In this document: positions 1 through 5,270 of the stretch, in pieces
Layout: every line of letters starts with the position of its first letter
Numbering within the stretch: position 1 is the first letter of the stretch
Assembly: GCA_050115555.1 (NCBI GenBank)
Contig: JASFQI010000232.1
Location: 1 to 7,926, forward strand
Direction: 5' to 3'
Source of the DNA: JASFQI01 sp050115555
GTDB lineage: Bacteria > Desulfobacterota > DSM-4660 > Desulfatiglandales > HGW-15
DNA: 7,926 nt
Position numbers and translations under genes: made by a program
Notes under the pieces: generated by a model
Seen by the model: the letters and a program-made list of their open reading frames with translations, nothing else
The model's database searches: none
What the model was told of the DNA's origin: nothing

Positions 1-60
1 GACGAATGGATGGGATCCTCCAGGGAAACCCGAGAGGCAGGGAGAGGTGTGAAGAAATGA
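1..60 (+). CDS. Possible 3' end of an upstream gene (partial)
   Basis: Frame 1 is open from the window edge to a TGA at 58-60, giving about 19 residues ending in GVKK. The only support is position: the stop lies 15 bases before a good plus-strand intrinsic terminator, as expected for the end of a transcription unit. The other two plus frames are also open for part of this stretch (frame 2 stops at 50-52), so the frame is not certain. No function can be assigned from so short a tail. Confidence 0.25.
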   Translation, partial: DEWMGSSRETREAGRGVKK

Positions 61-75
61 TTGTGCATCCCTTGG

Positions 76-102
76 AACGCAGCCACACCGGGTTGCGTTT
101 TT
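76..102 (+). terminator. Intrinsic terminator, plus strand
   Basis: AACGCAGCC (76-84) pairs with GGTTGCGTT (91-99) in a nine-pair stem that includes one G-U pair. The loop is six bases, and the T run is at 98-102. The reverse strand has no T run after the stem, so it works only for rightward transcripts. It would end the unit that enters from the left edge. It leaves only 22 bases before the next start codon. Confidence 0.6.
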
Positions 103-124
103 CATTTCCGGCGCCAAAAAGCAA

Positions 125-382
125 ATGGCTGATAAGACAATAGAAACCTTCGAGGTAAAAGTACTTGGTGAGGATGATCGCGCGCATATCGTCACGGTCT
201 TTGAAGAAAAAATCGTGCCAAAGCTTAAGCTGTATCAAGCCCGCATCGGCAGCCTTGGGTGCGGATTTGCAGGCGAGGCCTATGCGCGTTGGGTGGTCCA
301 CTTCCGGCCTTCAGGGGATGATTACGAGATCACAGAACTGGAGTACGACGAGGACGGTAACGGCTTGGACCTGGACTTCTGA
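125..382 (+). CDS. Small hypothetical protein, 85 aa
   Basis: I do not recognise this family. The product is 85 residues, soluble and acidic, with no signal peptide or membrane segment. Its C-terminal 20 residues are rich in Asp and Glu (ITELEYDEDGNGLDLDF). The middle holds one Cys in a glycine-rich stretch (GSLGCGFAG, about residues 42-50) followed by an aromatic WVVHF segment, which suggests a small alpha/beta fold. The ATG at 125 is the first in frame after the terminator at 76-102, but it has no recognisable Shine-Dalgarno: the bases before it read CCAAAAAGCAA. Either the start is weak or the message is leaderless or made by read-through. The next gene begins 87 bases downstream on the same strand, so the two could be cotranscribed. 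It is probably real, given a clean stop and no better overlapping frame. Confidence 0.55.
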   Translation: MADKTIETFEVKVLGEDDRAHIVTVFEEKIVPKLKLYQARIGSLGCGFAGEAYARWVVHFRPSGDDYEITELEYDEDGNGLDLDF

Positions 383-469
383 TCCCAGGACCCTCTGCCT
401 CTGCCCATAGGACCGATTCGCGGGAGCGGGTCTCCAGGGCCTTGTCGAGAGAAACGGGGTGACAGCACC

Positions 470-1579
470 ATGCTGGATCGAAAATTCATGGGGCGAGAGG
501 TCTTCAAACGACCGACCTGCCCCTTCTGTGGGCTCCTCGTGGAGCCTCCCCGGGAGCTGACCACGAGGAGACAGGGGGAGGTGCCCGTGGGCTCGTGCTC
601 CTGCGGGGCCGTGTACGCCTGTGACGAGAGTGGCAGGAACGTGGGAGCCGCCCAGATCGAGGCGATCGTCTTTGGGTGCAACATGGACTGGGACCTCGCG
701 TGGAACCTGCTTCCCGAAGAGGACTACCGTCTCGAGATCGTGGACTTCTACGACTATCAGACCCACCTCATCATTCCCGGGGGATTTTATCAGAGCCGGC
801 GAATCGCCGGGGTGCTCGTGTTCGTGCGTCTACACGACGATGTCCTGGATGTCACGGGCGAAGGCGTTCAAAACAGGCTGCATGAGGCTGAAAAAATAGC
901 GGAAAAGGCTCCGAAACAAGCTCAGCTTCCAAGCGAAAAGACACACTCTTTATCCAAAAAGGATGTGGAGAACCACGTCCTGTCCCGGCGAATGGACCCC
1001 CTGCTCGCCGCCGCCCCAACGGACCGAAAAATCCTTCGAACCCTGCAACGACTCCTTTACTCCGGCGACGACACCCTGCGTCACCGCGCTGCCGAGGCCT
1101 TGGGGAGGGTGAGCGCTGTGGTGGGGGATACGAACCCAGGCGCCGTTTCCAAGATCCTGCAGGAGCTTTTCTACGCCATCACAGACACGGCCGCATCCAG
1201 TTGGGGAGCCTTTGAGGCGGTCGGGGAGATCATCCGTCACAAGCCCGAGCTCTATGCCGGTTACCTCCCCCAGCTCTTTGCCTTTCTGGGCGATACAACC
1301 CGCAGAGCGGTGACCCTCGAGACCATTGCCACGGTCGCTGAGGTCCGCCCCGACCTGCTGCGCAAGCACACTTACCACTTCCTGGCCTTTCTGGAGGACC
1401 CGGAACCCGGGGTTCGCGGTCAGGCGGTCCGTCTCCTGGGATTTCTTCAAGCGGCGGAGATGCGTCAAGACCTGGAAAAGCTGCTCAAAGACCACGAGGA
1501 ACTGCGTGTCTATCGAGAGGGAGACGTCGTGCTGCTTAGCGTCGGCCGCCTCGCCCGGGAGGCCCTGGACCGACTGTGA
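470..1579 (+). CDS. Zinc-ribbon plus HEAT-repeat protein, DVU0298-like
   Basis: This is a 369-residue protein in two parts. Residues 1-135 carry a cysteine cluster, CPFC (Cys17, Cys20) with CSC (Cys43, Cys45) and Cys51, that looks like a zinc ribbon. A conserved-looking segment with Cys70 and an aromatic VDFYDYQTHLIIPGG stretch follows. A polar, charged linker at about 136-175 leads to residues 176-369, which are pairs of amphipathic helices of HEAT type (RHRAAEALGRVS near 204-215, VRGQAVRLLGFL near 315-326). The helical half resembles the DVU0298 family of HEAT proteins in sulfate reducers; I recognise this by eye and ran no search. HEAT arrays usually mediate protein-protein contacts, and no catalytic residues are evident. 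The start at 470 has GGGGTG eight bases upstream; an in-frame ATG at 488 is an alternative. Its stop overlaps the next start by four bases, so the two are translationally coupled. Confidence 0.8.
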   Translation: MLDRKFMGREVFKRPTCPFCGLLVEPPRELTTRRQGEVPVGSCSCGAVYACDESGRNVGAAQIEAIVFGCNMDWDLAWNLLPEEDYRLEIVDFYDYQTHLIIPGGFYQSRRIAGVLVFVRLHDDVLDVTGEGVQNRLHEAEKIAEKAPKQAQLPSEKTHSLSKKDVENHVLSRRMDPLLAAAPTDRKILRTLQRLLYSGDDTLRHRAAEALGRVSAVVGDTNPGAVSKILQELFYAITDTAASSWGAFEAVGEIIRHKPELYAGYLPQLFAFLGDTTRRAVTLETIATVAEVRPDLLRKHTYHFLAFLEDPEPGVRGQAVRLLGFLQAAEMRQDLEKLLKDHEELRVYREGDVVLLSVGRLAREALDRL

Positions 1580-2721
1580 AGGTCGCCTACTTCGCCTCCT
1601 CTCCGGAAGGAGATCTACGCCTGGAGGCCGAGGATCTTGGGGCCTCGTTTCGCATCCGGCCGGACCAAACCCACCCCACGCTGACCCTGAGGGATTATCT
1701 GGACGCCGTGCGGGATTTCGCTCTCCAGCAAGCCGCACACCCTCTCTGCCGGATCCTCAGCGAACGGCTCCACACCCCCATCACGCCAGGAAACCTTCAG
1801 GGGATCCGCCTTCGAACGGAAAAGCACGGCGCCCTGTACCACGTGACCTGTGTGGAACCGGTCATGGATGACCGGCCTTGCAAGTTGGCCGTCAGCACCG
1901 CCATTTCAGCTCAAGCCCAAGAGTGCCTGGCTCGAGAGGAGAAACGCCTCATGGACCTGAATCGGAGGCTCGTTCTCCCCTTTCTTCCGGTCCCCCTCCT
2001 CTCCGGCGAGGTTTCCTGCGGGGCCCCCGGCAAGGCCCAACCTGTTCGCATGCTGCTGGCCGAATGGTTCGAAGACTTCCACGAGTGGCACCTGGACAGC
2101 GCTTCAGAAGGAGCCCCCCCCCGTGTCTTTCTATGGGATTCAGTCGGCGGATACCGCTTTGCCACGAATGCGGAGTCTCGGCGCCTTTTCCACGAGATCG
2201 CCCGCATCCTGACCCTTTACTATGACCTGGACACCTTCGGCCAGATCTGTTCCTGGCACCACGCAGCCGGGGACTTCGTGGTGTGTACCTCTACGACGCC
2301 CCTCCAGGTCCGGCTCACCACGGTTCGAGACTACCGGCCGCTTCCCGGGCTCTCTCCCGAAGCGGGAATTCAGCCCCTTGTGGCCCTGGTCTACTTCTTT
2401 CTGAACCTCCTGGTCCGCATGCGTATGGATCGGAAAGCGGGTGTGGGTGAGACCCTCTGGGCCGGGGAATGGGCTGTAGAAGCCGCTGTGGCTGGCTTCT
2501 TTGGCGCCCTGGAAGAAATGCGGTATGCCGGACGATCGCTGCCGGCCGACATCGGGGAGATTCGAGGAATCCTCCGCTCGTTCTCCTCAAACGAGCTCCT
2601 CACCCTCCACGAAACCGTGTTGGATTTCGCTCCGGAGGAGGACCCTGCAGATCGCGCCTGGATCGCCGACCACATCGAGGAGCATGCGGCCACGGTCCAC
2701 CGGGCACTGCATGCAAGCTGA
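1576..2721 (+). CDS. Hypothetical protein, 381 aa, coupled to HEAT protein
   Basis: I do not recognise this family. The GTG start at 1576 overlaps the upstream TGA as GTGA, and a GGGAGG lies at 1557-1562 with a rather long 13-base spacer, so translation is probably coupled to the HEAT-protein gene. The protein is soluble. Several segments faintly recall a protein-kinase or aminoglycoside-phosphotransferase fold: a strand with Lys103 followed by a helix with acidic residues (ECLAREEKRL, 117-126), a hinge-like segment LLAEWFEDFHEW (160-171), and SWHHAAGDFVV (226-236), which sits where a catalytic loop would be. A canonical HxDxxxxN motif is not present, so an active kinase is not supported. Residues 267-281 are hydrophobic (LVALVYFFLNLLV) but are followed by charged residues, and look like a buried helix rather than a membrane span. 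Its likely partner is the HEAT protein. Confidence 0.75.
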   Translation: MKVAYFASSPEGDLRLEAEDLGASFRIRPDQTHPTLTLRDYLDAVRDFALQQAAHPLCRILSERLHTPITPGNLQGIRLRTEKHGALYHVTCVEPVMDDRPCKLAVSTAISAQAQECLAREEKRLMDLNRRLVLPFLPVPLLSGEVSCGAPGKAQPVRMLLAEWFEDFHEWHLDSASEGAPPRVFLWDSVGGYRFATNAESRRLFHEIARILTLYYDLDTFGQICSWHHAAGDFVVCTSTTPLQVRLTTVRDYRPLPGLSPEAGIQPLVALVYFFLNLLVRMRMDRKAGVGETLWAGEWAVEAAVAGFFGALEEMRYAGRSLPADIGEIRGILRSFSSNELLTLHETVLDFAPEEDPADRAWIADHIEEHAATVHRALHAS

Positions 2722-2780
2722 ACACACAAAAGAACAAGACCCATATCTCTCGCCAAGAAAACCAGGAGGGGGGACGCTGG

Positions 2781-2800
2781 TAAGAAACGTAAGTTTCTTA
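2781..2800 (+). terminator. Weak terminator-like hairpin after plus-strand pair
   Basis: TAAGAAAC and GTTTCTTA form a perfect eight-pair stem around the loop GTAA. The stem is AT-rich, and it is followed by AAAACC and then TTTT at 2807-2810. It begins 59 bases after the stop codon of the 381-residue gene. It could be a weak terminator or simply part of the repeat-rich gap. Confidence 0.3.
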
Positions 2801-2812
2801 AAAACCTTTTGC

Positions 2813-2842
2813 TCTCGCCAAAACGCGAAATCGCAAAAGAAA
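2813..2842 (+). repeat. CGCNAAGA octamer repeat, copy B
   Basis: The copy starts with TCTCGCC and then reads as three consecutive eight-base units: CGCCAAAA, CGCGAAAT and CGCAAAAG. It is the most diverged full copy; the others fit CGCNAAGA more closely. A fragment of the same element, TCTCGCCAAGA, lies upstream at 2748-2758. Confidence 0.65.
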
Positions 2843-2863
2843 ACCAAAAGGCCTTTCAGGTGT

Positions 2864-2888
2864 GGCGGCATGTAAAATGCCGCCCTAC
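2864..2888 (-). repeat. REP-like hairpin with adjacent GTAG
   Basis: On the minus strand the order is GTAG (2888-2885) and then GGCGGCAT, loop TTTAC, ATGCCGCC (2884-2864). This is a perfect eight-pair stem directly abutting the tetranucleotide. That layout, GTAG immediately 5' of a GC-rich hairpin, is the hallmark of REP elements mobilised by RAYT (Y1-type REP-associated) transposases. No RAYT gene lies in the window. A second element of the same design is at 5351-5386. Confidence 0.55.
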
Positions 2889-2919
2889 GAAAAAACCGAA
2901 AACACCAAAGGCCTGTTGT

Positions 2920-2996
2920 TCTCGCCAAGACGCGAAGTCGCAAAGAAAGAAACGGAATGGAGGGTTTTCTCTTGGCGTCTTCGCGTCTTGGCGAGA
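2920..2996. repeat. Inverted pair of octamer repeats (copies C and D)
   Basis: Copy C (2920-2949: CGCCAAGA, CGCGAAGT, CGCAAAGA) and the inverted copy D (2966-2997) face each other. CTCGCCAAGACGCGAAG at 2921-2937 is perfectly complementary to 2979-2995. With flanking bases, 25 of 27 positions pair between 2920-2946 and 2970-2996, leaving a 23-base loop. It ends 37 bases from the 3' end of the YkgJ-type gene, between convergent genes. Transcripts from either side would form a long hairpin, although no T run follows on either strand. Confidence 0.75.
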
Positions 2997-3032
2997 GGGG
3001 AAGTGTCTTTGGAAGTTTAGAGGCGGACGAAG

Positions 3033-3671
3033 CTACTCCGAACCGAGCGGCTCGTGGATCAGGGTCTCGAGCGGGGTGGTGAGGGCCTTGGATACGGAGA
3101 TCAGGAGGCCTGCGCGTTCGGGATCTGTGCCCCCTTCCATATCCACGAGATCCTTTGAGAATTCGTAGAGGTCTCGGTAGACCGCATCCAGATCGAATGT
3201 GGGGTAGGTCTTCCCGGCCTGAAATCCTGAGAACCGGCACACGCGTCCCTTTCCCTGGACCTGGGTGGGAACCCCGTAGATGCGGCAGGTGACCGGGCGC
3301 TGAGGGTACAGCACACAGTCTTTTTCCTCGTTCAGAAGCGGGCATCGGACGCGTCCTGAGGCCAGGGGATCTTCCTCATTTTCTCTCGCCTTCACCGGGT
3401 CCTGCATCCTCTGCTGAAGGCGAGCCAGCTCCTGGTCGGCCCGAGCGCATCGAAGAATCGTCTCCGACTTCACGTCACTGGGAAGCCCTGCAAAGAAGGT
3501 CTGCAGGTAAGCGGCCTCCACCAGAAACAAACCGAACACCGCGTGGCAACAGTCGTCACAGTGCCTGCGGCACTTCACGGCGTCTGGGTAGTCCCGGGCC
3601 ACTTGCTCGAATGCGGCGTCGGCCCGGGCCGTGAGCTGCTCGTAGGCACGAAAAAGCGCGTCGACTCCCAT
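3033..3671 (-). CDS. YkgJ-type cysteine-cluster protein
   Basis: This is a 212-residue protein of the YkgJ/UPF0153 type (CxxCxxCC-like zinc- or iron-chelating domain). The signature runs Cys34-x3-Cys38-x2-Cys41-Cys42, then RCPLL (Cys110), DCVLYPQRPVTCRIYGVP (Cys119 and Cys129, with the typical RPxxCRxYG motif) and Cys145. All the conserved positions of the family appear to be present, so the metal site looks intact. The biochemical role of the family is poorly defined. The ATG at 3671 is preceded by AGGTAGG, a plausible ribosome binding site. It is the last minus-strand gene after dsrABD, the TPR gene and the 107-residue gene. A minus-strand terminator at 3748-3778, upstream of its start, implies its own promoter in the 76 bases between, where I see no convincing -35/-10 pair. 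An assembly or metal-delivery role for the iron-sulfur-rich reductase is possible but is inference from position only. Confidence 0.88.
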   Translation of the reverse strand: MGVDALFRAYEQLTARADAAFEQVARDYPDAVKCRRHCDDCCHAVFGLFLVEAAYLQTFFAGLPSDVKSETILRCARADQELARLQQRMQDPVKARENEEDPLASGRVRCPLLNEEKDCVLYPQRPVTCRIYGVPTQVQGKGRVCRFSGFQAGKTYPTFDLDAVYRDLYEFSKDLVDMEGGTDPERAGLLISVSKALTTPLETLIHEPLGSE

Positions 3672-3747
3672 GATCCTACCTGTCTTTCAACATGCTTGGC
3701 TCGCCCATTCCTCACGCGGGGGAGACAGGAGTGAAGGCGAAAACGGC

Positions 3748-3778
3748 AAAAAAAAAGCTGTCAGCCCATGCGGACAGC
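3748..3778 (-). terminator. Intrinsic terminator, minus strand
   Basis: On the minus strand GCTGTC-C-GC, loop ATGG, GC-T-GACAGC form a stem of eight pairs with one mismatch, followed directly by nine T residues (3756-3748). This is a textbook terminator for leftward transcripts. It lies 211 bases past the stop of the 107-residue gene and 77 bases before the start of the YkgJ-type gene, so it separates those two units. On the plus strand it is preceded, not followed, by the homopolymer, so it works one way only. Confidence 0.75.
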
Positions 3779-3825
3779 ATGTAGGACAACCCTCTCGACC
3801 GAAATCCGTCCGTGGTCTCACAAAA

Positions 3826-3965
3826 CGACAGGGGCCCGCACCCCCGCCCCGGCACAAAGGGCGCCCCCCTGAGTACGTACTCCAGGGGACCCACGTTACG
3901 GTGCAGGCGCCCGGGGGTGCAGAATCGGACCCGATAGCGATAGGGGCCCTGTCGCGGCTTTTTTT
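3826..3965 (+). ncRNA. Candidate structured non-coding RNA
   Basis: Nested inverted repeats fill this protein-free gap. P1 pairs CGACAGGG (3826-3833) with CCCTGTCG (3947-3954). P2 pairs GCACCCCCG (3838-3846) with CGGGGGTGC (3912-3920), nine perfect pairs. P3 pairs GGCGCC (3860-3865) with 3906-3911. P4 is a hairpin at 3866-3888 built on the perfect palindrome GAGTACGTACTC (3871-3882), with CCCCT/AGGGG extending it past one bulged C. A small hairpin, ATCG-GACC-CGAT, lies at 3924-3935. GCAC (3852-3855) could also pair with GTGC (3901-3904) as a pseudoknot. The plus strand is favoured because CGGC and seven T residues follow P1, and because the overlapping terminator stem contains a G-U pair that would be A-C on the other strand. 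I do not recognise the class: it lacks the marks of tRNA, tmRNA, SRP RNA and RNase P RNA. No clear promoter is seen. High GC raises the chance of fortuitous pairing. Confidence 0.45.
3937..3965 (+). terminator. Intrinsic terminator, plus strand
   Basis: GCGATAGG (3937-3944) pairs with CCTGTCGC (3948-3955), eight pairs including one G-U, with GGC and then seven T residues (3959-3965) after it. Its right arm is the same sequence that would close P1 of the RNA candidate, so the two pairings exclude each other. No plus-strand gene follows, so it probably marks the 3' end of a non-coding or antisense transcript. Confidence 0.6.
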
Positions 3966-3988
3966 CCGCAGAGCGGGCGTCAGGCGGT

Positions 3989-4312
3989 CTAGAAGGTCTT
4001 GCTTCGAAGACTCTTCCCTGCAAGCGGATTATACAGCTTGGTGATGGCGAACTTCATCACGTCCAGGGTCTTGAGATCCAAAACGATATCCAGCAACTGC
4101 TTCTGGGCATCGTCCGGGAGCGCACAGGCGTTCGCCTCATCGAACGTCAGATCCGGGAATCCCTTGAGCAACTTTTTCTGATCCTTTTTGCTCATGGGGA
4201 CCTGAATGGCCTTCTTTCCTTCCACCTCGAGGAGCTGGTCCGCCAGCCCCGCCTCGTCCAGTTTCTTCATGTCATCATCGGTGAGGAATACATTGATCAA
4301 ACAATCCGCCAT
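3989..4312 (-). CDS. Hypothetical protein, 107 aa
   Basis: I do not recognise this family. The product begins MADCLINVFLT and is a small soluble protein, rich in Lys, Asp and Leu and apparently mostly helical. It has Cys4 and Cys63, no signal peptide and no membrane segment. The C-terminus is basic (AGKSLRSKTF). The frame stays open upstream to an ATG at 4435, but the ATG at 4312 is chosen because a near-perfect AAAGGAGG lies seven bases before it and the upstream extension reads as low-complexity, proline/arginine-rich leader. It lies between the TPR gene and the YkgJ-type gene on the dsr strand. A 262-base gap separates it from the TPR gene, so it may have its own promoter (see 4497-4526). 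The strong ribosome binding site suggests substantial translation. Confidence 0.75.
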   Translation of the reverse strand: MADCLINVFLTDDDMKKLDEAGLADQLLEVEGKKAIQVPMSKKDQKKLLKGFPDLTFDEANACALPDDAQKQLLDIVLDLKTLDVMKFAITKLYNPLAGKSLRSKTF

Positions 4313-4329
4313 GGAAGGACCTCCTTTCC
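4313..4329 (-). promoter_or_regulatory. Strong, partly self-paired ribosome binding site
   Basis: The minus strand reads GGAAAGG-AGGT-CCTTCC directly before the ATG at 4312. The Shine-Dalgarno AAAGGAGG (4327-4320) is ideally spaced. GGAA(A)GG can also pair with CCTTCC (six pairs, one bulged A), leaving AGGT in the loop. The site could therefore be partly masked until ribosomes or another factor open it. Confidence 0.5.
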
Positions 4330-4496
4330 ATTGTGGGCCCACTCGCACCTTCCCCGAAAAAGACCGACCCCCCCGGGGAACAGGAGTGGAAAAAAAGGGT
4401 CGACTGTGTGCTTGGGTTGAATTTCCTAAAGGCACGCTCCCCCGCCCTGTTCCATTCGGGCTTTCAGAAGCGCAAAAACCGCGTATATCGTACGTT

Positions 4497-4526
4497 TCTC
4501 TACTATGAGGCGAGTCCCGTTGTCAA
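4497..4526 (-). promoter_or_regulatory. Possible sigma-70-type promoter for 107-aa gene
   Basis: The minus strand has a perfect TTGACA (4526-4521), followed after 18 bases by TAGAGA (4502-4497), a poor -10 with three of six consensus bases. It would start a transcript about 180 bases before the ATG at 4312. Its position, in the gap after the TPR gene, is sensible, but the weak -10 makes it tentative. Confidence 0.25.
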
Positions 4527-4574
4527 GGCAATTGGTGCCGTTCCGGTGGCTCCAAAGATCGCTTCATACCCTCT

Positions 4575-5195
4575 TTAGCGATACGGCTCCAGCCTTTTCA
4601 GAAATTCGGGATGGACCTCAAACCCCAGGGAAACAGCCTGATCTACGTGCTCGATGGCCTTTTGATACTCGTCCCGGCAGTAGTAGGCAAAGGCCAGGTT
4701 GTTTTGGCCCAGGCCGAAATCCGGGGCAAAGCCTGCCAGCTTCTCGCCCGTTTCCACCGCCTTGTCCACATCCTCTTGCTGAAGGTAGGCGTTGACGAGG
4801 TTCGCCCAGGCCTGAACGATCTTCGGGTTCAGCTCGATGGCCTTCTCCAGGGCCTCGATCGCCTCATCCGTCTGCTGCATCTGAAGGTAGGCAAAGCCCA
4901 GGTTCGCGTACCCGCGTGCATACCGCGGTTCGATCTCGATGGCCTTCTTGTTGGCGAACACCACGTGCTCCAGATCGCCTTTCTGGAAGTAGATGTATCC
5001 CAGGTTGACGTAACCCTCGAACATTCGGGCGCTGTTGCCGATGGCGTCGTTGAAGGCGCCGATCGCCTCGTCCAGCCTTCCCTGCTCCATCAGAGCGACG
5101 CCCAGATTATAACTCGAGTTGGCGCACTCGGGGTTATCCGCAAGCTGTTGTTTCTGCTCATGAATAAACTCTTCAGCGCCCTGGGGCTTCTTCAT
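4575..5195 (-). CDS. Tetratricopeptide-repeat protein downstream of dsrD
   Basis: This is a 206-residue protein made almost wholly of about five TPR units of 34 residues (roughly 24-57, 58-91, 92-125, 126-159 and 160-193). Motifs seen include YNLGVALMEQGRLDEAIGAF, YANLGFAYLQMQQTDEAIEAL and the P of ELNP at the unit ends. A short polar N-terminus precedes them and a short tail follows. There is no signal peptide or membrane span, so it is cytoplasmic. TPR arrays bind partner proteins or peptides; no catalytic domain is attached. The ATG at 5195 is chosen because GGAGAG lies just upstream and the unit pattern starts soon after. The open frame continues to 5360, but that part runs through intergenic repeats. 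It is the first gene after dsrD, 222 bases away, and could be on the dsr transcript by read-through or have its own promoter. A chaperone or scaffold role for Dsr proteins is inference from position. Confidence 0.85.
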   Translation of the reverse strand: MKKPQGAEEFIHEQKQQLADNPECANSSYNLGVALMEQGRLDEAIGAFNDAIGNSARMFEGYVNLGYIYFQKGDLEHVVFANKKAIEIEPRYARGYANLGFAYLQMQQTDEAIEALEKAIELNPKIVQAWANLVNAYLQQEDVDKAVETGEKLAGFAPDFGLGQNNLAFAYYCRDEYQKAIEHVDQAVSLGFEVHPEFLKRLEPYR

Positions 5196-5233
5196 CGGTC
5201 TCTCCGTCGTTGACAAGAAAAAATCCGTATCCC

Positions 5234-5264
5234 TCGCTAAGTCGCGAAGACGCGAAGAATAAAA
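5234..5264 (+). repeat. CGCNAAGA octamer repeat, copy E
   Basis: Starting from a CTCG-like edge, three units run in tandem: CGCTAAGT, CGCGAAGA and CGCGAAGA, followed by A-rich sequence. It has the same orientation as copies B and C about 2.3 kb away. It lies in the leader region of the TPR gene, 39 bases or more upstream of its start, and reads as its reverse complement in a leftward transcript. Confidence 0.65.
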
Positions 5265-5270
5265 TATATC

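Larger units (their letters stand above)
2722..3032. other. Repeat-rich gap between convergent genes
   Basis: This 311-base stretch separates the plus-strand pair, which ends at 2721, from the minus-strand YkgJ-type gene, which ends at 3033. I see no credible protein gene. It contains octamer-repeat copies (a fragment at 2748-2758, then 2813-2842, 2920-2949 and, inverted, 2966-2997), a perfect AT-rich hairpin at 2781-2800, and a GTAG-flanked hairpin at 2864-2888. No intrinsic terminator with a clear T run is visible for either gene; the hairpins themselves may limit read-through. Confidence 0.7.

Noticed and set aside
950..1738. A 262-codon minus-strand frame opposite the HEAT-protein gene
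   Set aside because: It is a shadow of the plus-strand pair. It has no ribosome binding site or domain, and the plus-strand frames show HEAT periodicity and coupled stop/start signals.
2748..2997. CRISPR array
   Set aside because: The repeats are unequal in spacing, one is inverted, each is internally tandem with an eight-base period, and there are no uniform spacers or cas genes.
2809..3168. A 119-codon plus-strand frame in the repeat-rich gap
   Set aside because: It is a translation of the octamer repeats (SRQDAKSQRKK and FASWRE segments), a type of spurious protein frequently seen from such repeats. It also runs into the 3' end of the YkgJ-type gene on the other strand.
3826..3965. Known RNA classes (6S, tRNA, SRP RNA, tmRNA, common riboswitches) for the structured gap
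   Set aside because: None of the conserved motifs I know for these was found: no T-arm, no SRP apical-loop motif, no tmRNA end. 6S would need a symmetric central bubble, and here the 5' side between P1 and P2 is almost absent.
4313..4435. A 41-residue N-terminal extension of the 107-aa protein
   Set aside because: The ATG at 4312 has an ideal Shine-Dalgarno, while the extension is low-complexity and would read through that site and the leader.
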